22,364 nucleotides of DNA, taken from positions 1-22,364 of the forward strand of contig CAKOND010000016.1 in the NCBI GenBank assembly GCA_934096945.1, read 5' to 3'. Below are positions 12,464 through 19,772 of the stretch, piece after piece. The DNA is from an uncultured Bacilli bacterium (GTDB lineage Bacteria > Bacillota_I > Bacilli_A > RF39 > UBA660). Position 1 is the stretch's first letter. Each line of letters opens with the position of its first letter. A model generated the notes under the pieces. The model ran no database searches and had not been told where the DNA came from. It saw only the letters and a list, made by a program, of their open reading frames with translations. The position numbers and the translations under genes are program-made.

Positions 12464-14816
12464 TAAGAAAAGTAAACTTCCCAAAAATATATCAGATTTT
12501 ATTCCATTTCAAGATGTTTGGAATAACCTAGTTTATTTGGATAATAATAGAATTGTTGGTGGAATCAAAATTGGATCTATCAATTTACATTTATTATTTG
12601 ATGAAGAGCAAAAAATCAAAGTCGCAGAACTTAAAAAGGTTTTAAATTCAATTGACTACCCTGTTAAAATTTTTAGTGTAGATAAACCGATTAATCTTGA
12701 TGATAACTTAAACTTACTAGGTTCTAAAATTAAATCTGAAACTAATAAAAGCAAAATAAAATTACTAGAGGAAGATTATAATTTTGTCCAAGATTTAAAT
12801 AATAAAAAATGGGTTGTAAATCGAGAATTTTATTTAATTATGGAAGAAGATGCAACAAATGAGCAATTAATTAATCAAAAGCTAAATGATTTAATTCAGG
12901 AATTTATTTCTATTGGATTACATAGTGAAAGAGTTTCTAGTGAAGAGTGGCGAGATTTATTATATATAATTTTAAATCCTGTCACATCGCTTGACATTTT
13001 CAAAAAAGATGCTACAGGTATAACTCGCTCATTTAAAGAGAAAATCGCCCCAAATGGCTTAAAAATCAATGAAAAGGATATAATTCTAGGTGATGCTTAT
13101 GTAAGTGTTGTTACACTTCGAACATACCCATCTATTGTTGGTGTTGCATGGTTAGGTGCAGTTGCTAACGTTAACCATACTCGTATGGTTATGACAATCT
13201 CTCCTATGGATGCATTTGATATAAGCAATACTTTGAAAAAAAGTATGTCAGAAGTAAAATCAAAATTAATGAACACAAATAATTATAATGATGAGGTTGT
13301 ATTAAATAACCAGTTAGACGATTATGTTCAATTAGTGAATAGAATTGATCGTGAACATGAAAAGTTTTCATTGTTGACGGTCAATTTTTTATGCTATGGT
13401 GATTCGAAGGAAAATATGGAAAGAGCAAAAAAAGAATTAAAAACTACTCTTTCTGCTTATGGTATGGGTGGCACTGATTTAATGTTTGAGCAAGAACGAT
13501 CATTAAAAATGTGTTTACCTACATTGTATAGAGATTTAGAAAAAGAATTCGGACTTCCAATTCCTATGATGACTACTGCCTCATCTTTCCCTTTTATCTT
13601 TCAAACATTGCAAGATGATGGCGATGCTATGATGATTGGAACTGATTCTCTTGGTAGTCTTTTGTTTTTTGACTTATGGAAAAGAACTAGTAAAAGAAAT
13701 AATTCAAATGCAGTAATTATTGGTAAATCAGGTTCAGGTAAGTCTACTTTAATAAAAAAACTTATTCGAGGTAATTGGTGTCGTGGATCTAAGGTAATTG
13801 TTATAGATCCTGAACGAGAGTATAAGGATTTATGTGAAAATATTAATGGTACATGGATTGATTGTGGAACAGGTTCACATGGAATAATCAATCCACTTGA
13901 AGTTAGAAAAGGTGCTGATGACTCTGATGAAGATAAAAAGAATTTTAATAATGATTTATCAAGACATTTTCAAACGTTTAGAACTTTTATAAAGTATTAT
14001 CTACAGGATCTAACTGCTTATGAGTTAACCAAAATTGAAGAAATACTTATAGAAGTATATAAAGATAAAAATATTGATTTTGATACTGACTTATCAAAAT
14101 TATCAAGTGATGACTACCCTATAATGCAAGATTTATATAATAAGGTAGTTGAGACATTAAAACAAGCAAAAGCAAATAAAGAGGCACGAAATGTTATTGA
14201 GTCGTTAGAAAAAATTTCTTCAATGTTAAAAAAATCTACAATTGGAGCTGATGCAAGGATCTTTAATGGTCATTCAAGTATTAATGTGGATAATTCATCC
14301 GACTTTATTGTTTTGGATATTCATAGCCTTGTTGATTCCGATGAAACAATATTAAGAACTCAGTTCTTCAATATATTGTCTTGGTGTTGGAACGAAATAA
14401 GTCGTGATAGAAATGAACAAGTAATTCTTGTATGTGATGAAGCACATTTACTTATTGATCCTAACAATAAAGATGGCATAGATTTTTTAAAAAGAACAGC
14501 CAAAAGAATAAGGAAATATAATGGCTCATTATGGATTATTAGTCAAAATTTAATAGATTTTACTTCACAAGGTATTGAAAGATTTGGACAAGTTATTATA
14601 GATAATAGTTCTTATATTTTGGTCATGGCACAAGGACAAAAAGAAATTGAAGCAGTTCAAAAAATGATGAATTTATCAGAATCTGAAATACAATTCCTTA
14701 CAACTGCTTCTCGTGGTCAGGGATTATTTGTTATAAGTCAAGATACTCGTTTACCAATTCAAATTCATTTAAGAGAAGAAGAAAAGGAGTTGTTTGGTAA
14801 TGCTGGTGGTCGTTAA
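12456..14816 (+). CDS. virB4: VirB4-family conjugation ATPase; probable CUG or AUU start
   Basis: This is the main energising ATPase of the type IV secretion system (about 786 residues, a normal length). The N-terminus ISDFIPFQDVWNNLVYLDNN is typical of the Gram-positive VirB4/TraE branch. Walker A is GKSGSGKST (about residues 423-431), Walker B is VILVCDEAH (about 654-662), and the RecA-like tail includes WIISQNLIDF. The first ATG-type start (TTG 12537) would delete the conserved N-terminus. GGGAGGG (12443-12449) points to CTG 12456 (7 nt from GGAGG) or ATT 12459 (10 nt). An in-frame TAA at 12453 excludes anything earlier. It overlaps the RHH gene and its stop overlaps the peptidase start by one base. 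Confidence 0.92.
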   Translation: MINKKSKLPKNISDFIPFQDVWNNLVYLDNNRIVGGIKIGSINLHLLFDEEQKIKVAELKKVLNSIDYPVKIFSVDKPINLDDNLNLLGSKIKSETNKSKIKLLEEDYNFVQDLNNKKWVVNREFYLIMEEDATNEQLINQKLNDLIQEFISIGLHSERVSSEEWRDLLYIILNPVTSLDIFKKDATGITRSFKEKIAPNGLKINEKDIILGDAYVSVVTLRTYPSIVGVAWLGAVANVNHTRMVMTISPMDAFDISNTLKKSMSEVKSKLMNTNNYNDEVVLNNQLDDYVQLVNRIDREHEKFSLLTVNFLCYGDSKENMERAKKELKTTLSAYGMGGTDLMFEQERSLKMCLPTLYRDLEKEFGLPIPMMTTASSFPFIFQTLQDDGDAMMIGTDSLGSLLFFDLWKRTSKRNNSNAVIIGKSGSGKSTLIKKLIRGNWCRGSKVIVIDPEREYKDLCENINGTWIDCGTGSHGIINPLEVRKGADDSDEDKKNFNNDLSRHFQTFRTFIKYYLQDLTAYELTKIEEILIEVYKDKNIDFDTDLSKLSSDDYPIMQDLYNKVVETLKQAKANKEARNVIESLEKISSMLKKSTIGADARIFNGHSSINVDNSSDFIVLDIHSLVDSDETILRTQFFNILSWCWNEISRDRNEQVILVCDEAHLLIDPNNKDGIDFLKRTAKRIRKYNGSLWIISQNLIDFTSQGIERFGQVIIDNSSYILVMAQGQKEIEAVQKMMNLSESEIQFLTTASRGQGLFVISQDTRLPIQIHLREEEKELFGNAGGR

Positions 14817-15481
14817 TGGATGATATTAAAAAGATATATGCATTCATAATTTCGGCTCCTGTAATTATTATAATTTTTATTATTGCATTAGTAATTATGA
14901 TTGCAGATGGTTCTAATGGTGACCCATCAGCAGTTGCAGTTGGTAATCTATCAGAGTTTAATGCTCCATTTAAAATAGATGTCACTTACTCCATTACTTC
15001 CCTTTTTGGAACTCGAAATGATCCATTTACAAATGAAGAAATATTTCATAGTGGTATTGACTTATCAGCTCCCGAAGGTACTGAAATTGTGGCATCAGCA
15101 GGTGGAAAAATATATAAAACAGGATATGAACCTAATGGTTTAGGAAACTATGTAAAAATACAACATGATGTTAATGGAGAAACTTACTATACTGCTTATG
15201 GTCATATGTTAGATAATTCTATAGTTGTATCTGAAGGACAAATTGTTAAGTCAGGAGAAAAAATTGGAATAATTGGTTCAACAGGTCGTTCGACAGGTAT
15301 TCATGTACACTTTATGCTTATGAGTCCCAACTGCTCTTATAATAAATCGGATCTTAAAGATCCTAAAAGTATTATTGATAGTGATTTAATAAGGAGGAAT
15401 GAATATAAAAACAATAAATCAAAATACCCAAGCTTACAACCAATACAAGGACAGCAACCAGGTCAATCATTCGGAAAATAA
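14816..15481 (+). CDS. Membrane-anchored M23 (LytM-type) peptidase
   Basis: This 221-residue enzyme has an N-terminal membrane helix (about residues 10-30) and an external M23 metallopeptidase domain. Zinc ligands are visible as His78 and Asp82 (HSGIDLS), a His in AYGHM near 130, and His163 and His165 (IHVHF). It should cut peptidoglycan cross-links to let the transfer channel cross the wall. Conjugation cell-wall enzymes often carry a second glycan-cutting domain; here only the peptidase is present. ATG 14816 overlaps the VirB4 stop, so the two are translated together. The last 77 bp overlap the next gene. Confidence 0.9.
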   Translation: MDDIKKIYAFIISAPVIIIIFIIALVIMIADGSNGDPSAVAVGNLSEFNAPFKIDVTYSITSLFGTRNDPFTNEEIFHSGIDLSAPEGTEIVASAGGKIYKTGYEPNGLGNYVKIQHDVNGETYYTAYGHMLDNSIVVSEGQIVKSGEKIGIIGSTGRSTGIHVHFMLMSPNCSYNKSDLKDPKSIIDSDLIRRNEYKNNKSKYPSLQPIQGQQPGQSFGK

Positions 15482-15695
15482 TTTAATAGAAACCTATGCA
15501 CTTCAGGTTGCAAGTGTACTTCATAAAACTGGTAAAGGTTCTTTTACAATTGATGAAATAATTGATAAAGTTAAACAAATTGTTAAGGAAGAAGAACTTA
15601 TAGATCCAGTTATAATCGAAGTAAATCAAATACTTATAAATAAATATAATTATGAAATAATAAATACTAATATTAAGTTTAATATAGAAATATAG
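15405..15695 (+). CDS. Hypothetical protein (96 aa), overlapping the peptidase gene; probable AUA start
   Basis: The protein is not recognised. The N-terminal third is polar (Asn, Gln), and the rest is helical (ALQVASVLHKTGKGSFTIDE, VKQIVKEEELIDPVI). ATG 15399 in the same frame stands only 1 nt from GGAGG (15393-15397), too close to be used; ATA 15405, two codons later, is at the 7-nt spacing seen in the other AUA genes. The gene shares 77 bp with the 3' end of the peptidase gene in a different frame. It is the last gene before the oriT region. Confidence 0.55.
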   Translation: MKTINQNTQAYNQYKDSNQVNHSENNLIETYALQVASVLHKTGKGSFTIDEIIDKVKQIVKEEELIDPVIIEVNQILINKYNYEIINTNIKFNIEI

Positions 15696-15770
15696 ATAAT
15701 GGTAAAGGTTCCTTGATCTAGTATTTATGCTTCAAATATTTTAAAGAAAAGGTTCTTTAACGTCCATTAT
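15696..15770 (+). ncRNA. Cloverleaf-like structured element upstream of oriT
   Basis: ATAATGG (15696-15702) and CCATTAT (15764-15770) form a 7-bp closing stem. Inside are a hairpin AGTATTT/AAATATT (15720-15740, one G-U pair), a hairpin AAAGAA/TTCTTT with an AAGG loop (15743-15758), and a tight palindrome AAGGTTCCTT (15705-15714). AAAGGTTCYTT occurs twice (15704 and 15748). The shape resembles a tRNA but lacks tRNA consensus bases. It may be a small RNA or folded DNA used at oriT. Confidence 0.35.
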
Positions 15771-16039
15771 AGATATTATATTTGTTATAACATCTGTTAG
15801 ACAGTTAACCCTATTTTTAAAGATTCGGTAAAGAATAGTGTTAGACAAAAGTATGACATTTAAGAATATGTATGACAAAGCGAAACTTTGGAAATCCTTT
15901 AAATTAGGGCTAAACTACCCACTGGGTAGTTGTTTGTCAGCCACACTTATCCTGATAAACAAAAGGCTTAAAGTTGTGTCCTATTTTCAAATATTTTATT
16001 AAAATTAATGACTCTAATTTGTGTCCACAATAAAACTAT
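15771..16039. other. Predicted origin of transfer (oriT) region with IncP-type nic core
   Basis: A perfect hairpin AACTACCC-ACT-GGGTAGTT (15913-15931) is followed 16 nt later by TATCCTG (15948-15954), the core of IncP/MOBP-type nic sites, where the cut is after the G. A bulged inverted repeat (CACACTT near 15943 and AAGTTGTG near 15970) surrounds it. Further upstream are two TATGACA and two GTTAGACA repeats and an imperfect inverted repeat CTATTTTT/AAGAATAG. The region has no ORF, lies directly ahead of the RHH and relaxase genes, and matches the usual place of oriT. Confidence 0.65.
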
Positions 16040-16051
16040 GGAGGTGATATT

Positions 16052-16225
16052 ATTAATAACAATGGATGTACTTTTATTAAGTTTAGAATAGATGATAATC
16101 TAAACAATGCATTTAAAAATATTCTTGAAAAAGAAAAAATAACTCAACAAGAATTATTAGAAAAATTGGTTAAAGAGTATGTTTTAAAGAATTTAAATTT
16201 ATTAATAAGTAAGGATACTAAATAA
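16052..16225 (+). CDS. Small RHH-type protein (57 aa) of the relaxosome; probable AUU start
   Basis: The segment FIKFRIDDNLNNAFKNIL followed by TQQELLEKLVKEYVLKN has the strand-helix-helix pattern of RHH/RelB-like DNA-binding proteins. No ATG, GTG or TTG precedes the strand in frame. GGAGG (16040-16044) lies 7 nt before ATT 16052, so the start is inferred to be AUU. The stop overlaps the next ATG (TAATG). It is the first gene downstream of oriT and is probably a relaxosome accessory protein or an autoregulator. Confidence 0.6.
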   Translation: MNNNGCTFIKFRIDDNLNNAFKNILEKEKITQQELLEKLVKEYVLKNLNLLISKDTK

Positions 16226-16647
16226 TGAAAGAAGATAGAATTACAATTAGAGTCACACCTGAAGATAAAAAAGAAATTGAATTACTTGCTGATAAGCATA
16301 AAATGAATATATCTAGATTTATTTATAGTACCATTAAAGAAAAAATGGAAATTGATAAACTAAATGATAGTCAAGAACAATTTATGCAACTCTTCGATAT
16401 TGCTTTTAAAAAAAGTTTTGATGCATTTTTTAAACAATTAATGGTAGTAATAAATCGTATAGAGTTTAATAGCAGATGGTCTATTAAACAAACTGATATA
16501 TTTATGAACCAACTAAAAATTCCACAAACTGAAGATGAATTAAGTTTATCAATAATAAATCATCCTGTAACTGAAGTTGCACATCGTGAGGTACTTAAAG
16601 ATATAAGGAAAATGTCAAGTAAGAAACATGAGTTAGATAATGAGTAG
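16225..16647 (+). CDS. MobC-like RHH relaxosome accessory protein
   Basis: The 140-residue protein starts with a clear RHH domain (ITIRVTPEDKKEIELLADKH, then NISRFIYSTIKEKM). A helical C-terminal part (FDIAFKKSFDAFFKQLMVVI) is suited to oligomerisation or relaxase contact. Such proteins bind oriT and help the relaxase reach nic. ATG 16225 overlaps the stop of the small RHH gene, and its 3' end overlaps the relaxase start by 8 bp, so all three are coupled. Confidence 0.75.
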   Translation: MKEDRITIRVTPEDKKEIELLADKHKMNISRFIYSTIKEKMEIDKLNDSQEQFMQLFDIAFKKSFDAFFKQLMVVINRIEFNSRWSIKQTDIFMNQLKIPQTEDELSLSIINHPVTEVAHREVLKDIRKMSSKKHELDNE

Positions 16648-18076
16648 TTCAAATATTGTGGTTCGTGTTAAGTACCAAAAATGTAATAATTTAAGAGAAA
16701 GTGTTAATAAGACAATAAGTTATATTAGTGATAAGAAGAAGGCAGATGCTACATCAATTGATGAATATAATATTTTAAAAGACTATATGCAGTTTGCAAG
16801 TAATGATTCATATCTTTATGAAGATAAGGAGTCATTTTCGTGGTCTACCAATGGTGATATAGATGCAAGAAAAGATTTATCTGATATAAAAAAAATGGAC
16901 TCTAAAGGAATTCTTTGGAGCCTTGTAATTTCTTTTCCACCAGATTTTGCAATTAACAAAGGACTTATTACTAAGGTAGATTATTATAACCTTACTAAGA
17001 ATATAATGCCACAATTATTAACTGGTATGGGATTTAAAATGAATAATGTAACATGGTATTGCAGTTTACATCGTAATACTGACAATCCTCATTTACACAT
17101 AAATTTTTTTGAACATCATAAAACTATTTCTAATCCTAAAGTTCCATATGATGTTATTTATAAATTGAAAAGTAATATTGCTAATTATTTAATTGATAAT
17201 GAAAAATTTTATAAATTACGAGATGAAGAATTTAGATCTATAACGGGAAATATTTCCCTATCAGAGCTTACTAAAATTAAAAATCAAAAATTATTTGGAG
17301 ACAAATATCGAAGAGATTTGAATAAAATGTTGCTTGATTTATATAATGTACTTCCATCCAAAGGAAGATTACAATATAATTCAAAAAATATAGTTCCATA
17401 TAAGGATCAACTTAATAATATAATTCAATACATATTGTTGCATGATTCTACAAAATATCAATATGCTAAATATATAAAGCTATTGGAGGAACATCAAAAG
17501 GAATTAAATTCAATTTATGGAACATCATTATCTAATAAAAATAAATATTACTACAATAATCAACTTAATAAATTGTATTCAAAAATTGGAAATGAAATAT
17601 TATCTAATTATAAAATATATCGATCTATGGAAACTATGGAAAGAGAGAAAGAATTTTTAAAGAAACACATAAAAGATCTTAAATTTAAAAGTTCTCCATA
17701 TAAAAAACAGGAAAACATTGATAAGATAGCACAAGATTTAAATCGTATATGCAATTTCGCAGGTCTTAATCATTTAGAAAAAAAATATGTTTTCAAAAAC
17801 TGGGTTTTAAATTCTAAATATGATATTAATATTGATGCATTATTAAGTAGTATGGATAATTTTAATAAGGATATGAGTTCGACCGAGTATTATAACATTT
17901 TAAAAAAATTGAATTATGATTATGACAGGTACTCTAAATATAAAAATAAAATGTTTTATCAGGAATTAAATTATAAAAAATTTATTAATCAAGCTATGAA
18001 TTATTTAGAATATGAATTAGAACAAGAAGAAAAACAAATTATAAATGAGTTAGAATATGATTTGTCTGAATATTAA
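16640..18076 (+). CDS. MobL/MobP-type relaxase
   Basis: The 478-residue protein should cut one strand at oriT and pilot it into the recipient. It has an N-terminal motif with a candidate nucleophile Tyr28 (KTISYISDKK) and the metal-binding three-His motif HRNTDNPHLHI (His144, His151, His153), as in the Firmicute MobL branch of MOBP relaxases. The second half is a long basic helical region (ELTKIKNQKLFGDKYRRDLN and beyond), probably for DNA binding and signalling to the secretion system. ATG 16640 overlaps the MobC-like gene. The nic core TATCCTG upstream agrees with a MOBP enzyme. A bidirectional terminator follows its stop. Confidence 0.85.
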   Translation: MSSSNIVVRVKYQKCNNLRESVNKTISYISDKKKADATSIDEYNILKDYMQFASNDSYLYEDKESFSWSTNGDIDARKDLSDIKKMDSKGILWSLVISFPPDFAINKGLITKVDYYNLTKNIMPQLLTGMGFKMNNVTWYCSLHRNTDNPHLHINFFEHHKTISNPKVPYDVIYKLKSNIANYLIDNEKFYKLRDEEFRSITGNISLSELTKIKNQKLFGDKYRRDLNKMLLDLYNVLPSKGRLQYNSKNIVPYKDQLNNIIQYILLHDSTKYQYAKYIKLLEEHQKELNSIYGTSLSNKNKYYYNNQLNKLYSKIGNEILSNYKIYRSMETMEREKEFLKKHIKDLKFKSSPYKKQENIDKIAQDLNRICNFAGLNHLEKKYVFKNWVLNSKYDINIDALLSSMDNFNKDMSSTEYYNILKKLNYDYDRYSKYKNKMFYQELNYKKFINQAMNYLEYELEQEEKQIINELEYDLSEY

Positions 18077-18079
18077 AAA

Positions 18080-18110
18080 AATAATATGTTTTGCCATATT
18101 ATTTTCTTTT
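18080..18110. terminator. Bidirectional terminator between convergent genes
   Basis: AATAATATG (18080-18088) and CATATTATT (18095-18103) form a perfect 9-bp stem with a 6-nt loop. T residues follow on the plus strand and A residues precede it, so it can end both the relaxase transcript and the minus-strand regulator transcript, whose stop codon it overlaps. Confidence 0.75.
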
Positions 18111-18539
18111 CCCACATAACCAATCTAGTGATACATTATATTTAATACATATCTGATATGCAAAGGCAGTTAGTATTAATGTCTTACCTGTTTCGTATGC
18201 TGATATAGTTGATGATGTTGTATTTAATTCTTTTGCTAAATCACGAAGTGTAAGATTATTATCTTCTCTTATCTTTTTAATTCTTGAGCCAATTTCATTT
18301 TTATTCAGTTCTGTTAATTTTATGATACCTGAGTTATTCTTTTCATCTGTAAGACCAACAATATAATCCATTGAGATTTCATAAAAATTGCTTAAGTTAT
18401 TTAAATGTTTTAATGGTATTATTTTTGTACCCTTTTCCCATAATGAATAAGTTTGTTGAGTTATTCCTAAATAGTCAGCAAGTTTTATTTGTGACAAATC
18501 TTTATATTCTCTTAAATCAAATAATCTTTTTTCATTCAT
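18099..18539 (-). CDS. Tandem XRE-family HTH repressor (two HTH domains)
   Basis: This 146-residue protein holds two complete XRE helix-turn-helix domains. One spans about residues 3-60 (LFDLREYKDLSQIKLADYLG, ITQQTYSLWEKGTKIIP) and the other about 80-140 (IGSRIKKIREDNNLTLRDLA, TSSTISAYETGKT). Two domains in one chain suggest binding of paired or asymmetric operators as a monomer. The start is Met at 18539, with GGTGG 6 nt upstream on this strand; an in-frame ATG at 18566 lacks a site. It is the only convincing minus-strand gene and is divergent from the 18674 gene, with a shared 134-bp control region. It is a good candidate for the repressor of transfer functions. Confidence 0.8.
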   Translation of the reverse strand: MNEKRLFDLREYKDLSQIKLADYLGITQQTYSLWEKGTKIIPLKHLNNLSNFYEISMDYIVGLTDEKNNSGIIKLTELNKNEIGSRIKKIREDNNLTLRDLAKELNTTSSTISAYETGKTLILTAFAYQICIKYNVSLDWLCGKRK

Positions 18540-18673
18540 AATTAACCACCAATTTAATTTTCCCATTAAATCTTTAATTATTCAGAAATTACAAACAAAT
18601 ACGAGCAAATTGTGCTATAATAATATTTAGTAGTAAAAAAGCAGTAAATCTTAAACAAAGATGGAGGGATGAG
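18540..18673. promoter_or_regulatory. Divergent control region
   Basis: TATAAT at 18616-18621 is the likely -10 for the plus-strand gene at 18674; the -35 is poor. The stretch ACAAATACGAGCAAATTGT (18596 region) is a loose dyad (ACAA...TTGT) that could be the operator of the divergent tandem-HTH protein. GGAGGG (18663-18668) lies 6 nt before ATG 18674. Confidence 0.45.
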
Positions 18674-19747
18674 ATGAGAAATAATTATATCTCAGTTGAT
18701 GATGAACAAACTAAGAGATTAAAAGAAATTTGTTTAAGTAGTTGTGCATATTCTTGTATAGGAGAAATTTATAAGTTATTAAATTGTGAAATACTTCAAA
18801 AACTTATTAATAAAATTCCAAAGCAAACTATTAAATTAAAAAGTGATTTATTATATGGAAAAGATACTATTTCCAGTGAGGAAAAGTTTTTAGAAAACTT
18901 AGATAAATATATTAGTTATGTAAAAGATAATTATTTTATACAACACAATGAGTTAACTCTAATAATAGAATTAACTCTTAAAAATAAATATAATGAGGTA
19001 TTATTTGATATGGATGATTATCATGAAAATGAAAATTATATGAAATATCATGATGCTTTTAGGAAAATGTTTTTATTTAATTTTTATAACAATATCAAAT
19101 TTTATTCAAAATATGTTAGTAAATATAATTATATTAATATATTTTTAAATGAAATCAAATTTTATAAATTTAATAATTCTAAAGATATCATTATGATTGA
19201 AGAACGTATGTCTAAAATTATAAATAATAGATTTAGTAATATATATAATGCTTTTGTTCCATATGAAGAAATAGAAAAACAACATTATGAATTTTATATT
19301 CAACAAATAGATTGGATTATATCTGATTTTTATGAAAATCAATTGTATAGATTTGATATTAAAGATAACGATCATCATATTAACTTACATGATGGTGATA
19401 AAATAATATTTAATGTTCTTAATAATAAGGAAAAAGTTTCAATAAAATTTGGAATAATTAATAGAAATTTTTGTGCAGATAAAATAGTTGTTTTTACACA
19501 AAAAGAGTTTAAAGAAATTTTAGAAAGGTTAAAAAAAATAGATGTTTCAAAAAAATATGACACAACATATAGTTTCATAGATTCATCTTTAAAATTTAAC
19601 TTTTGGAACGAACAAAAAATGCAATTTTTGGATATAATCTTTGAGTACAATAATAATTCAACTAATAAATACATGATTTCATTAGATCCTAGAGATACAA
19701 AAAAATTATATAAATTAATTAGTAAGCAAGTTAATAAGAAAATTTAA
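18674..19747 (+). CDS. Unknown 357-residue protein between the relaxase region and the coupling protein
   Basis: No family is recognised. The N-terminal two thirds look helical and rich in Asn, Lys, Tyr and Ile, with an early Cys pair (LSSCAYSC, near residue 18). The C-terminal third is strand-rich (KIIFNVLNNKEKVSIKFGII, KIVVFTQKEFKEILERL) and may be a separate small domain. There are no membrane segments or signal peptide. It is transcribed away from the tandem-HTH repressor and followed by a terminator and then the coupling protein. It might be a transfer accessory factor, an entry exclusion or defence protein; the sequence does not decide. Confidence 0.7.
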   Translation: MRNNYISVDDEQTKRLKEICLSSCAYSCIGEIYKLLNCEILQKLINKIPKQTIKLKSDLLYGKDTISSEEKFLENLDKYISYVKDNYFIQHNELTLIIELTLKNKYNEVLFDMDDYHENENYMKYHDAFRKMFLFNFYNNIKFYSKYVSKYNYINIFLNEIKFYKFNNSKDIIMIEERMSKIINNRFSNIYNAFVPYEEIEKQHYEFYIQQIDWIISDFYENQLYRFDIKDNDHHINLHDGDKIIFNVLNNKEKVSIKFGIINRNFCADKIVVFTQKEFKEILERLKKIDVSKKYDTTYSFIDSSLKFNFWNEQKMQFLDIIFEYNNNSTNKYMISLDPRDTKKLYKLISKQVNKKI

Positions 19748-19758
19748 CTTGTTTTTTT
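19727..19758 (+). terminator. Terminator hairpin directly ahead of the coupling-protein ribosome binding site
   Basis: CAAGTTAA (19727-19734) pairs perfectly with TTAACTTG (19744-19751) across 9 nt, followed by seven T residues (19752-19758). The stop codon of the preceding gene lies in the 3' arm. GGAGGG of the coupling-protein gene starts at 19761, three bases after the T-run. Confidence 0.75.
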
Positions 19759-19772
19759 ATGGAGGGATAATT

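Noticed and set aside
15399..15401. ATG at 15399 as start of the small gene after the peptidase
   Set aside because: It stands 1 nt from GGAGG, too close for initiation; ATA 15405 has the spacing seen in neighbouring genes. Either choice changes the protein by only two residues.
15696..15770. A second tRNA gene
   Set aside because: The cloverleaf-like fold lacks the conserved D-loop GG, a proper anticodon loop and the T-loop TTC pattern at the right place, so it is not called a tRNA.
19749..19751. TTG at 19749 as start of the coupling protein
   Set aside because: It lies inside the 3' arm of a terminator stem and before the strong ribosome binding site, and would add residues encoded by the T-run and the SD itself.
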